DNA of 22,500 nucleotides from Prorocentrum cordatum. Taxonomy: Eukaryota > Sar > Dinophyceae > Prorocentrales > Prorocentraceae. The stretch spans positions 590,820 to 613,319 of the forward strand of contig CAUYUJ010015727.1 of NCBI GenBank assembly GCA_963575745.1. The letters run 5' to 3'. Under the pieces are notes generated by a model. It did no database searches. It saw nothing but the letters and a program-made list of their open reading frames with translations, and had not been told where the DNA came from. The position numbers and the translations under genes are program-made. Positions 9,706 to 17,998 of the stretch are shown piece by piece (the first letter of the stretch is position 1; each line of letters starts with the position of its first letter).

Positions 9706-10256
9706 CAGAAGTCGCACGTGGCCGAGTAGCACTTGGTGTGGTGCGCCTCAGTGCCGAACCTGCCGTCTGAGAGCCTTTGTGGCGGTAGCGTGGTGCCTGC
9801 GCTGGTTGGGCGGAAATGGCGTGGCGTACGAAGGGTGAGCCCATTGAGGGAGGTCAGGGCTGCCTTGTCCGATGGCGCCCTGTACCCCAGCGGTGACCTG
9901 GACAGAGAGGGAAGGGTCCTAGCCCTCTTCTGCGCCCGATTGTCGTCTAACCTGCGTTTATGCTCTTGTAGTAGCCACTGCATGGACTTCCCTGCCGGTG
10001 CGCTCGGAGGGGTCGGGTTCGGGCAGGGGGATACCTTTCTTCTCCAGTGAGACGACCGAGCAGCGCTCGCAGAGCCATCTGCAGTTCTTTCCATCCGTAT
10101 ACGCCTGCGCACGGTTCTGAGCGAGTAATTCCCGGGTGAAGTCGTCTTCCCAGGTACCTGCTGCACCGTGAAGCCCCACGTTGAAGCACCCGTCGCAGTT
10201 GTAGGTGGCGTCCTTCTGCCGCCTACTGAAGCGCTCATCGCGCACAACGGGGGGGG
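9706..10256 (-). CDS. Helicase gene, cysteine modules 2 and 3 (start)
   Basis: Module 2 (10060-10197) reads NCDGCFNVGLHG, then about 30 residues, then NCRWLCERCSVV, i.e. C-x2-C and C-x3-C-x2-C. Between 9985 and 10012 the frame shifts and continues with KSMQWLLQEHKRRLDDN and a basic Ser/Arg linker to a second cluster, KCYSATCDFC (9705-9731). That cluster opens module 3, completed in the next segment. Such paired CxxC elements are typical of zinc-binding domains. I do not recognise the exact family. Confidence 0.65.
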
Positions 10257-10819
10257 CCAAGGATGTACCTGGGGCCGGGGAGGAAGGGATGTCTGGCCGT
10301 GGAGATGGCTTTCCCGCCACCTATGTACTGGAGGTCGTCCATGGTCTGCGGGCATCCTAGCCCTACCTCTGAACCCGCCAGGGCAGTGTGCAGCAGGCAG
10401 ATGGAGCATTCTCCGACGTGCAGCTGTGTGACGTCAGCGGGCCGTACAATGGCCTCCAGCACGCGTAGGGGGGCCTCCAGGGTGAAATTGTGCGTCTGCA
10501 TCCCAGCCCACGTTTTCGGACAGCCGCACTTGCCTGCAACCTCGTGGTGGTGGGCGAATGTGGCCAAGGTACTTGTATGGTGAATGACCTCGGCGAGCTT
10601 GGTGTGGAGAGTTTCGAGGTCTGCCAACCGGCACCCCCACGTCTCTGCATACTGTGTGCGGAGCCCTTTGTGCGCTTCCTGCCAAGGGAGGCAAAGACCC
10701 ATCATGGCCTCGAAGATGTCGCCAGTGGCCTCTGGGTTCGGGAAGGGCCAAAGTGTGGCACGGGGCTCACGTAACTGCAGCATCATCACTACCAGCAGCA
10801 CTCTGAGCGTGTGTGGGGG
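10257..10819 (-). CDS. Helicase gene, cysteine module 1 segment
   Basis: From the five-G run at 10815-10819 coding moves to a third frame: LRVLLVVMMLQLREP, then FEAMMGLCLPWQEAHKGL. A paired-cysteine element follows (C-x-C at KCGCPKTW and C-x2-C at GECSIC, spanning 10397-10528), with His residues around it (HHTST, AHHH, LLHT). The spacing suggests metal binding, but this is inferred from residue pattern only. Helix-forming sequence (ADLETLHTKLAEVIHH) precedes the module. Coding leaves this frame somewhere between about 10320 and the eight-G run at 10249-10256. Confidence 0.65.
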
Positions 10820-11460
10820 TTGAGTGGCTGTCCGTCGACTCCAACTAGGGATCCCGTGAGCTCAGTGTCGATCGCCTCGGGCTTGAGTAGGGCGTGCAGG
10901 TTCTCCATTCCTGGGTGCACCCTGTGCCGTCGGCAACGGCAGGTGGCACTGCTCCATGCTGCTGGAAACTGAAGGAGCGTGTCCCGGGGAGCGCAGCGGC
11001 TAGAAGTCTTGGGGCGTCGGTTGGTTCCCACCATGTGGGGTAGTGGTGGAAGCGAGTCGTACGAGACGCCCAGCTGCTTGTCGTTCCATGGCGTACCCAG
11101 TCCGAGGAACCAGACAATGGCTGCCCACGTGAGGTTGTACACGAGGTTGCTGGCGTCGATCCCCACTTCGACGTCTAGGCAGTAGCCAAGGTGGCTCCAG
11201 GCCTTCCTGTCTAAGCTGCCTGGTTGCCTGGGTGTGGCCCCCCATTTGCCACTGGTGGGGGTGCAGCCCAGAGACGGTGCACAGCAGGATAGCCATGATA
11301 GGGTCGTCGACCAGCTTCTGAATGCTGTCTGTGAGGGCGGCACCAAGCTTATCTCAGGAGAACTGAGCGTCGAGTGGTGCCGCGATGCGGTCCGCGAAGG
11401 AGCTCTCCAACCTGGCCTTGGCCTTCTTGATGGCGTCATCCAGGCCTTTCACGCTGTCGT
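10820..11460 (-). CDS. Helicase gene, post-helicase segment (two frames)
   Basis: After the shift beside the CA repeat, coding continues as GDDSVKGLDDAIKKAKARLE to a TGA at 11354-11356 and resumes in the same frame with DKLGAALTDSIQKL. At the six-base run 11238-11243 it changes frame again to a hydrophobic, aromatic-rich stretch (DVEVGIDASNLVYNLTWAA, then WFLGLGTPWNDKQLGVSYDS). A CRCRRH motif lies near 10939. TGA differs from the Arg codon CGA by one C-to-T change. No domain is recognised. The predicted start of this segment is simply the frame junction. Confidence 0.65.
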
Positions 11461-13173
11461 CCCCTGTGTGTGTGTGGGAGCGGCGGGGATCCACGACTCA
11501 AGGTCCTTGATGGGGTCAAACTCCTGGTCGATGTGCAGGGCAGTGCGGTTGCCCATCTCGCTCCCTTGGAAGCGGGCCCAGAGCTTGGCCGTCCTCCCGT
11601 ACTCGGAGAGCTCCCGGAGATGTGCCCCCGTGGCCGTGCTGAACATTCCCCCGCCCCCGATTATGACCACATGCGAGGTGGCCCGCGTGATCGCAACGTT
11701 CACTCTACTGGGGTTATCCATGAAGCCCCAGTCGTGCCAAAAGTTGGAGCGCGTGGTCAGGTAGATCACGATGTCTGCCTCACCACCCTGGCTGGAGTCG
11801 ATGGTGGAGATGCTGAGTCTGCCGTTGGCCAGGTACTTCTCTGCTACATGCCGCATCCCTTGGAAGCGTAGGTCGATGCCATTGAGGGGGGAACTCCATT
11901 GCTCGAACACGCATTCGTAGCCTCTGTGGTCACTGTCGCGTGCGTGGGGGCGAGGAGGGGGGTCGTTCGCTCCAATTAACTCACCTTTGCCAGCGCCCTT
12001 CTCCCTGTTCTTAGCTTGCCCCAGGGACCCACTGATGCTGCGCCCTGGCTGGGGCCACCCATTCTCGAGCACCGCACACTGTAGTTGATAGCCTACCATC
12101 ACGAGGACCGTGGTCCCCCTCGCCATGGCGGGCAAGAGTGCCCTCACAATATCCACTGTCTGCGCGGCCTCTGGGATGTTCGCGTTGCCTGAGTGAAGGT
12201 TGGACGAGACCTCGACAGAGGGGTTGTCGACCAGGAGGAACCGGTGCCTCTCCTCCGGGTGCTGCGGTGGTGGCTGAAGGTCCCACAGTAGCGTCTCCAG
12301 GTCCCCGGGGGTGGACTTGGTGGCTTTGGCCAGTGCAGCGAGCCGAGCGCTGTCCCATGGTAGTACCTGATGCCACGGCAGTCTTTCCACTAGTGGTCTC
12401 TGCGTCAGTGGGTCGGTGAGCCCTGACCGTATCGCCTTGTTGTAGAAGGCCACGCTAGGCCAGGACAGGAGGAGGGGGTGCATACGGTAGCAGAGGGTCA
12501 GTTGCACCACTGCCGGGGTATCCCCACCAAGCGCATTGTGCAGCCGGTCGAACATCGAAAGACACAGGCCGCGATCCGCCGCTTTTCTGGAGAGGACCGT
12601 GGGGGGAAGCTGCTTGGGGTCGCCGACCAGCAGGAGGTGTCCTCCAGAACGTATGACGCTGAGAAGGGACATCGCCGCCATCAGCTCGTGGACCTGCCCA
12701 GCCTCGTCTATGATGAGCAGGGCTGCCGGGGAGGCCAGCTTGAGGGACTCTGCCGCCTCGTGGGTTGCAATGATCACCTTGGCGTCCCTTAGTAACTGCG
12801 AGCGGAAGGCCAGGAGCTCCTTGGATGGCCCGCTCTGGTGGGGGGGACGGTTGTGGGTTCTGAGGAAATGCCCCACTGGAGTGAGGGAGGCGATCTTAGG
12901 CACCACCCAGGCATCCTTCGCTAGCCTGACACACCTGTTGGGGAAGCAGGTCTCGGTAGCCAGCCTGCCACCCTCGCTCGCAACTCCGAGCCCGATAGCG
13001 GGCTGGTCGGCCGCTGTGTTCGATCCAGCCGTGAGGGCCACAGACTGTCCCTTGGGTAGCGAGCTTGCCCATGCGTACATGGTGGCCACTGAGAAGAGTG
13101 TCTTGCCGGTCCCTGGGGGCATGTGCGCATATGTGCGCATATGCGTATACATAATTGCGTTCGAATATGTCAT
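11449..13173 (-). CDS. UPF1/DNA2-like superfamily 1 helicase core
   Basis: The open frame has 574 codons. Visible motifs in order are Walker A PPGTGKT (residues 19-25), a motif Ia-like segment VALTAGSNTAADQ (45-57), motif II DEAGQ (156-160), motif III GDPKQLPP (184-191), YRMHP (229-233), motif V STIDSSQGGEAD (456-467) and motif VI NVAITRA (492-498, arginine finger R497). This is the AAA_11/AAA_12 arrangement of UPF1-like ATP-dependent RNA/DNA helicases. Both RecA-like domains are present. The second carries an insertion of about 60 residues rich in Gly, Lys and Pro before motif V. Residues 1-18 come from ATGTGCGCAT-type simple sequence and are probably not original. The stalk and 1B domains normally before Walker A are absent. 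The frame ends in a TGA created by a shift, since coding continues in the next frame. Confidence 0.9.
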   Translation of the reverse strand: MTYSNAIMYTHMRTYAHMPPGTGKTLFSVATMYAWASSLPKGQSVALTAGSNTAADQPAIGLGVASEGGRLATETCFPNRCVRLAKDAWVVPKIASLTPVGHFLRTHNRPPHQSGPSKELLAFRSQLLRDAKVIIATHEAAESLKLASPAALLIIDEAGQVHELMAAMSLLSVIRSGGHLLLVGDPKQLPPTVLSRKAADRGLCLSMFDRLHNALGGDTPAVVQLTLCYRMHPLLLSWPSVAFYNKAIRSGLTDPLTQRPLVERLPWHQVLPWDSARLAALAKATKSTPGDLETLLWDLQPPPQHPEERHRFLLVDNPSVEVSSNLHSGNANIPEAAQTVDIVRALLPAMARGTTVLVMVGYQLQCAVLENGWPQPGRSISGSLGQAKNREKGAGKGELIGANDPPPRPHARDSDHRGYECVFEQWSSPLNGIDLRFQGMRHVAEKYLANGRLSISTIDSSQGGEADIVIYLTTRSNFWHDWGFMDNPSRVNVAITRATSHVVIIGGGGMFSTATGAHLRELSEYGRTAKLWARFQGSEMGNRTALHIDQEFDPIKDLESWIPAAPTHTQGTTA

Positions 13174-13200
13174 ATGTCCTGTGGATACGGGAGCGCACAG
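13120..13200. repeat. Alternating purine-pyrimidine junction at the helicase 5' break
   Basis: Tandem GCATATGTGCGCATATGCG-type sequence begins within a base of the Walker A codons. It has no coding similarity to the expected helicase N-terminus. It supports truncation here rather than a normal start. A splice acceptor (CCCCCAG before GGACC on the minus strand) is a weaker alternative. Confidence 0.55.
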
Positions 13201-13239
13201 TCAAGCTACTAAGAGTCGCATTGTCTGGCTATTTTACAA

Positions 13240-13470
13240 GTACGTTGGGCAGTCGTTGCTTGGGCCTCTTGGGGGGCCTGTTGGTCCGTCTTTGGGTGAT
13301 CTCGGCGGCCCTTCGTTGATCTTGGCGGCCCATGACGTCAGGAAAATTAATGAAAGCCGTTTCTCCGACCTCTCCCGCACGCCCTCGTGGAGCTTTCTTG
13401 GGCCATCTCGGAGCCATGTCGGGCCATCGCCAGGCCAGAGCATTCTAGGAGCCGGGCCTCGGGTTCCCCG
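13240..13470 (+). repeat. Diverged 21-nt family fragment
   Basis: TTGGGCCTCTTGGGGGGCC, GATCTCGGCGGCCC, GATCTTGGCGGCCC and TTGGGCCATCTCGGAGCC resemble the array at 14,690-15,910. GGAAAATTAATGAAAGCC at about 13342 resembles the AAAATCAATG linker of that array. Confidence 0.5.
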
Positions 13471-13489
13471 ATCTTCTTCGATTTGGGGA

Positions 13490-13985
13490 TTTCGCCAGTC
13501 CCAATTCGTTCCCCACTCAGTGTTTGCACTGAAGGGGTCCCAGCAGATGTTGGAATATTTGGCGAGAATTCCCGGTCGCTTTCAGTGGGCGGGCGGGTTC
13601 CTGGGTTCCCCGCTCCGTATTCCCGGGTTCCGGATTGTTTCTTCCCGGCCAGTTTCGGTGGGCCGCGTGGCTCCTTGTTTTCCGTGTTCCAGGTTCCTGG
13701 TCGATTTCTTTGTCGATCGATCTCACCATCGATCCGAGAATTCACCTGTCCATCGATCTCACTATGGACCTCACAGTCGCTTTCACTCGATCTCACAATC
13801 GCTCTCACTATGGATTGCACGAGCGATCGCACGATCGATCTCACTATCGATCTCACTAAATCGACTTCACTGCCGGTCTTACGATCGACCTTACTATCGT
13901 CCTCACTATCGATCCCTCGATCGACCCCATTATCGATCACAATCGATCACAATATCTATATCATTAGTTTTCAGATCATCCACTG
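13490..13985 (+). repeat. Composite repeat C, copy B
   Basis: It has the same order of parts as 3845-4400: CCCCA-CAGTGTT-GCA lead, GGCGAGAATTCCCGG (13561), GTTCC-rich stretch, GGCCAGTTTCGGTGGG (13647), GTTCCTGGTCGAT, then the 12-nt CGATCTCACTAT array (about 13705-13960). Point divergence is substantial, so this is an old dispersed family. Confidence 0.85.
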
Positions 13986-14018
13986 ATTGGGATGTCCCCT
14001 GGTGTAATCGAAAGATCG

Positions 14019-14290
14019 GGCGAAAGTTCGCAGCCGATTTCGGTAGGCGGCCAGGTTCCCCGGTTCACGGTTCTGGATTCTGGGTTCCGTTTTCCGGGTT
14101 CCGGACTGGTCTTGGCGAAAATTCGCCGCCGATTTCGGAAGGCGGCTGGGTTCCAGGGTTACGGGTTTGGGTTCCGAGTTCTGTTTCCGGTTCCGGAATG
14201 GTCTAGGGTTTTTTGTTTTGGGTTTTTGGTTCCCGTTTCCGAGTTCCGGATTTGTCTCGATGGGCGCGGGTTCCCACGTGTTTGGTTTTT
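14019..14290 (+). repeat. Further CCGATTTCGG modules and GTTCCGG simple sequence
   Basis: The module starting GGCGAAA(G/A)TTCGC and containing CCGATTTCGG occurs at 14019 and 14114, followed by GGTTCC/TTCCGG-rich sequence. These match the left part of composite repeat C but have no CGATC array after them. Confidence 0.75.
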
Positions 14291-14311
14291 GGTGCCTAGG
14301 TACGCCACACA

Positions 14312-14480
14312 CACAACATATATATATATATATATATAGCTATATATATATACACACGCACATACAAAAATATGGTGGACAGGGAGAGGGCGGAGCAGAT
14401 ATGTGCGTGTATAATATATATATATATATATATATGAGTGTAAATTTGTATCTGTACATATATATGTGTGTATATCTATA

Positions 14481-14511
<31 letters not shown>

Positions 14512-14520
14512 GCGTGTGCG
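14312..14520. repeat. AT-rich TA/TG microsatellite cluster
   Basis: Long runs of alternating TA (about 14318-14352, 14415-14435 and 14484-14512) are separated by TACACACGCACAT and TGTGTGTATATC sequence. No gene. Confidence 0.9.
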
Positions 14521-14689
14521 TTTACAGTACTTACCCTCGTACACATATTTGTGTATGGAAGGCGCCTACGGCGAATCACCGCCGCCCCCTGCCTTTTTGG
14601 AAGCGCCTATGTGGCCGAAGGTTGTGGCCAGAAGCCTGCCAAGCTATCGGACCACGTGTTCCCCGAATCGGTTTGGAAAGCCTTCGGGG

Positions 14690-15910
14690 AACACGTGGGC
14701 ATCTTGAAGGTCATCTTGGCCGTCTGGAGGCCATTCTGACCCTTTCGGGCCTTCGTGGAGGACGTCTTGGAGGGTTCTTGGGCCGTCTTGGAGGCTATCT
14801 TGAGCGTCTTGGAGACCTCTTGGGCCGTCTTGGGGGCCTCTTGGGGACGTGTCTTGGGCCTCTTGGGCGATCATTGTGGGCACTTGGGCCGTCTCGGGCC
14901 GTCGGAAGGCAGAAAAAAACAAATGCCACAATCCTTCAAGAGCCCATGGCAAATCAATGATTTGGGCCTTTTCGGGCCTTCCTGGAGGCCCTCTTGGAGG
15001 CCTCTTGGGCCGTCTTGGGCCATCTTAGGGCCATGTTCGGCCGTCTTGGTGGGCTCCGGGTCCGTCTGACGCCGTCGGAAGCCGTTTGGGAGGCCTCTAT
15101 GGGCCGACTTGGGGCCCTCTTGGAATGCTCCAGGGCCGTCTTGGAGGCCATCTTGGGCGTCTTAAAGGCCTCCTGTGCCGTCTTGGGGGCCGTCTTGGGG
15201 CCCTCTTGGGCCGTTCTGGGGCCATCTTGGAGGCCTCTTCGGCGATTTTTCGGCGATCTTTGGGGGCTCTTGGGCCGTCTCGGGCCGTCTGAAGGCCGAA
15301 AAGAAGCAAATGTCAAAATCTGTCAAATACGTAAGGAAAATCAATGTTTTCGGCCTCTTCTGGCCTTCCTGGAGGCCTTCTTGAGGGCCTCTTGGGCCGT
15401 CTTGGGTCAGCTTTGGGCCAACTTCGGCCATCCTGGTGGCTTCCTGGCACGTCTGACGCCGTCGGGAGCCGTCTTGGGGGCGTTTCTGGGCCGACTTGGG
15501 GCCCTCTTGGGGCGCTTCGGGGCCGTCTTGGAGGCCATCTTGGGCGTCTTGGAGGCCATCTTGCGCGTGTTGGAGGCCTCTTGGACCATCTTGGGGCCCT
15601 CTTGGGGCCGTCTTGGAGGGCACTTGGGCCGCATGGGGGCCTCTTGGGCGATCTTGGGGGCCTCTTGGGCCGTCTTGAGCCGTCGGAATGCCGAGAAGAA
15701 GCAAATCCCCAAATCCTCCAAAAACCTATGGAAAATCAATGATTTTGGCCTCTTCGGGCCCTCCTGGAGGACCCCTTGGAGGCCTCTGAGGCCGTCTTGG
15801 AGGCATCTGGGGGGCCTCTTGGGCCGTCTTGGACTCTCTTGGGCCATCTTGGCCATCTTGGGCCAACGTGGCCATCTTGGACGCCATCTTGAGCCGTCTA
15901 GAAGGATTTT
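14690..15910 (+). repeat. Higher-order array of the 21-nt G-rich family, about 390-bp period
   Basis: The basic unit is about 21 nt (GGCCGTCTTGGAGGCCTCTT type). Superimposed is a larger repeat marked by GCCGTCGGAAG, AGAAGCAAAT, a short AT-rich linker and AATCAATG. AATCAATG occurs at 14952, 15339 and 15734, i.e. 387 and 395 bp apart. Because 21 is divisible by three, all six frames stay open for long stretches. The resulting Trp/Gly/Pro/Leu-rich or Lys/Arg/Pro-rich frames (up to 337 codons) are not annotated as genes. Confidence 0.85.
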
Positions 15911-16164
15911 TGCGGGAATTGGGCGATCTACGGGTGGACGGCGGGTCGGGCCGAAGCCCATTAGGAGAGTTCTTTTGGAAAAAGAACCAAAACCAAAACC
16001 CACATAGTCTGGCACGCCAGGCACCCCTTTGCTAAAGCAAAAGGGGGCGGCGGATATAGTGGCCTACGGCCCATCCCGCCACCGTGCTTGGGTTGTGGGT
16101 CAGAGGCCTGTTCGGTGCTTACGAGGGTGTGTTGGGATGCCTCTCGGAAGATCATTGGGTCCAC

Positions 16165-16405
16165 AGCGAGCGCGCGTGCTCTGAGGCAAATTAGCAGAGC
16201 GGCGCTCTGCTAATGAGAGGAGGAGCAGTGATCGCGCGGATGCTCTGAGGCCACTTAGCAGAGCGGCGCTGTGCCAATCAGAGCCCAAGGAGGATGGGTA
16301 ACCCTGTTTCGAGGCCAATTAGCAGAGCAACGCTCTGCTAATGAGGGGAGGAGTGGCGAGTGCGCATGCTTCGAGGTAAATTAAGCACAGCGCCGCTCTG
16401 CGAAT
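16165..16405. repeat. 64-bp satellite with a hairpin in each unit
   Basis: Four units start their hairpins at 16191, 16255, 16319 and 16381. Units 1 and 3 have perfect 10-nt arms TTAGCAGAGC / GCTCTGCTAA around a 3-nt loop (GGC or AAC). Units 2 and 4 are degenerate. Between hairpins are shared GAGGAG, GCGCG and GCT(C/T)-GAGG words. Confidence 0.85.
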
Positions 16406-16409
16406 TGGA

Positions 16410-16612
16410 GCACGAACAGTCCAGAAATGCATGGTCGGGGCCTCTATTAGAGTTTAGGGTATAGAGCATTCTTGAAGCTTTGGGAACACTCTACTTCATG
16501 CCCCTAGGCACGTCGGCGAATAACGACCCATCCACTTATTGGGTTTTTTCTCTAGCGCAATGCGGAAGCATTTGATTCAGGCAGGGGTCCTCCTCGTATT
16601 GTGGGGACGTTC
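16410..16612. other. Unassigned sequence
   Basis: No repeat period and no coding frame stands out. Confidence 0.4.
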
Positions 16613-16765
16613 CGTTCGTTAAGGAATGTGCCCAGGAGGTTTCAGACCCCGGAGGACTCCTCATCTGATGAGGGCGGCGGTAATACCCGTTGCCATTTCA
16701 CAGTTCCACAGGCCTCCAGACCGTGGGTTTATTACCCAATGGCTCCTGATCAAATGCCCTCACCG
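16613..16765 (+). pseudogene. Exon-like dispersed segment E, copy 2
   Basis: The frame starts RSLRNVPRRFQ and ends PMAPDQMPSP. It is homologous to 3239-3393, and the internal length differences are multiples of three. It is followed by GTAAG at 16766, a canonical 5' splice-site sequence. The frame is open from at least 16601. Conserved features are RNVPRR, an acidic Ser-rich run (SSSDE), a Gly cluster and ASRPW. No protein family is recognised. It could be an exon of a repeated gene family or mobile-element coding sequence. Confidence 0.55.
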
Positions 16766-16924
16766 GTAAGCTGGGGCCGGGACTCGGTACCACGGTCCAG
16801 ATGGGGCCCCGGTTACGGGGGCCAGCGGAGCCGGGCGGGGCGGGCCCAGCTCGCAGCGCGGCTGAGTTCGCGGGTGCGGGTTTGTTCGGCCTCTTTTGGA
16901 GACCCATAAATGGGCCAGGGCGGT

Positions 16925-17125
16925 CGTGTATGTATATATATACACATACACACACGTATGTATGTAGATCAGTGCGTGTATATATATATATATATATATA
17001 TACATATATATGTATACACACATACATACAGACACTTGTATGTGTATGTTTATATGCACATATGTATATGTATACGTGTGCAGCTACATTTACATACATA
17101 CCTACATACATACATATATGCACAA
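16925..17125. repeat. TA/CATA/TG microsatellite cluster
   Basis: TATATATATA runs, CATACATACA and GTATGTGTATG repeats, about 200 bp. No gene. Confidence 0.9.
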
Positions 17126-17166
17126 ACGTAGCACCCCGCAGATGCGGATAAGAGTGAGGGGGCGGT

Positions 17167-17240
17167 GGGGACGTCTGCATAAAGCAGATGCCAAGGCGCC
17201 AAAGTGGCGCCTTGGTGCCAAGGCGCCAAGGGGACGTCTG
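17167..17240. repeat. Triple-arm foldback between 11-bp direct repeats
   Basis: CCAAGGCGCCA (17191-17201), its reverse complement TGGCGCCTTGG (17205-17215) and CCAAGGCGCCA again (17218-17228) can pair in two alternative hairpins. GGGGACGTCTG flanks the block at 17167-17177 and 17230-17240, resembling a target-site duplication. Confidence 0.75.
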
Positions 17241-17245
17241 GAGAG

Positions 17246-17301
17246 GCCCGCCGCCGGCGCCAATGTTTCACAAAGTATACAAAAGGCCCGCCGCAGGCGC
17301 C
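17246..17301 (+). repeat. Short direct repeat AGGCCCGCCGC(C/A)GGCGCC
   Basis: Two 18-bp copies, at 17246-17263 and 17284-17301, differ at one base. Confidence 0.75.
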
Positions 17302-17314
17302 GATTTTCTCGTTA

Positions 17315-17665
17315 AACCAATGTGGGTAGGTCGCGGGTGGGTTGCAAATGGGTCGCAAATGGGTCGCGGCTATGTCGTGGGTGGGTCGCAAATGGGTCGC
17401 GGGTGGGTCGCGGGTGGGTCGCGGGTGGGTCGCGGGGTGGGTCGCGGGTGTGTCGCGGGTGGGTCGCGGGGTGGGTCGCGGGTGGGTCGCGGGTGGGTCG
17501 CGGGTTGTTCGCGGGGTGGGTCGCGGGTGGGTCGCGGGGCGGGTCGCGGGTGGGTCGCGGGGTGGGTCGCGAGTGGGTCGCTGGGTGGGTTGCGGGGTGG
17601 GTCGCGGGGTTGGCCGTGGGGTGGGTCGCTGGGTGAGTCGCGTTTGGGTCGCGGGTGGGACGACG
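17315..17665 (+). repeat. 11-12-bp GGGTCGCGGGT minisatellite
   Basis: Tandem TCGCGGGTGGG units, occasionally 12 nt (TCGCGGGGTGGG) or with substitutions such as TCGCAAATGGG near the left edge, span about 350 bp. The plus strand is strongly G-rich with regular GGG runs. Open frames on both strands follow the repeat. Confidence 0.95.
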
Positions 17666-17769
17666 ACAACAAACAAACAACAACGCAACAATGCAACAAG
17701 CAGAATCTTCACCACGGATCCCCATTCAGCCACGCACCCAGGGACAATGAATGACCGTCCGGCCCCCTC

Positions 17770-17905
17770 ATTCTGAGATACATATGTATGCATGTATGTA
17801 TGCATGTATGCGTGTGTGTGCATGTGTGTATCGATGTATGCATATATATATATATGTATATATATATGTATATGTGTACATTTATATAGATATATACATG
17901 TCCAA
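17770..17905. repeat. ATGT/TATA microsatellite cluster
   Basis: CATGTATGTATG, TGTGTGCATGTG and TATATATATATG runs. No gene. Confidence 0.9.
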
Positions 17906-17998
17906 CACAGACATACATACAGATGGAACGAGGGATTAGGACAGCCCTACAGTCCAAGAATAATTGCTTGGAAACGGAATCCACGCCCCCATCGGTGC

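Larger units (their letters stand above)
7438..13119 (-). pseudogene. Disrupted UPF1-like helicase gene with cysteine-rich tail (whole unit)
   Basis: Coding signal runs on the minus strand from the Walker A motif at 13119 to TGA at 7438-7440 without any obvious intron, about 1,890 codons. It is not one open frame. Frame changes occur near 11455-11470 (beside a CA repeat and a four-base run), 11238-11243 (six-base C run on the plus strand), 10815-10819 (five G), between about 10249 and 10320 (the eight-G run at 10249-10256 is a candidate), between 9985 and 10012, and at 9700-9705 (six G). In-frame stops are TGA at 11354-11356 and TAG at 8932-8934. Coding-like sequence resumes directly after each. 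Either this is a decaying gene or retrocopy, or a real gene with consensus indels. The stops argue for decay. The next entries describe its parts in gene order. Confidence 0.75.

Noticed and set aside
8932-11356. Altered genetic code reading TAG and TGA as sense
   Set aside because: Only one instance each, next to frameshifts and in codons one transition from CAG and CGA; ordinary nonsense change is simpler.
9700-11470. Programmed ribosomal frameshifting in the helicase gene
   Set aside because: Six shifts in varying directions plus two stop codons are too many; runs of G/C and decay explain them better.
14994-16007. 337-codon frame rich in Trp, Gly, Leu and Pro
   Set aside because: Product of a 21-nt tandem unit that keeps every frame open; nearly all six frames show similar long openings.
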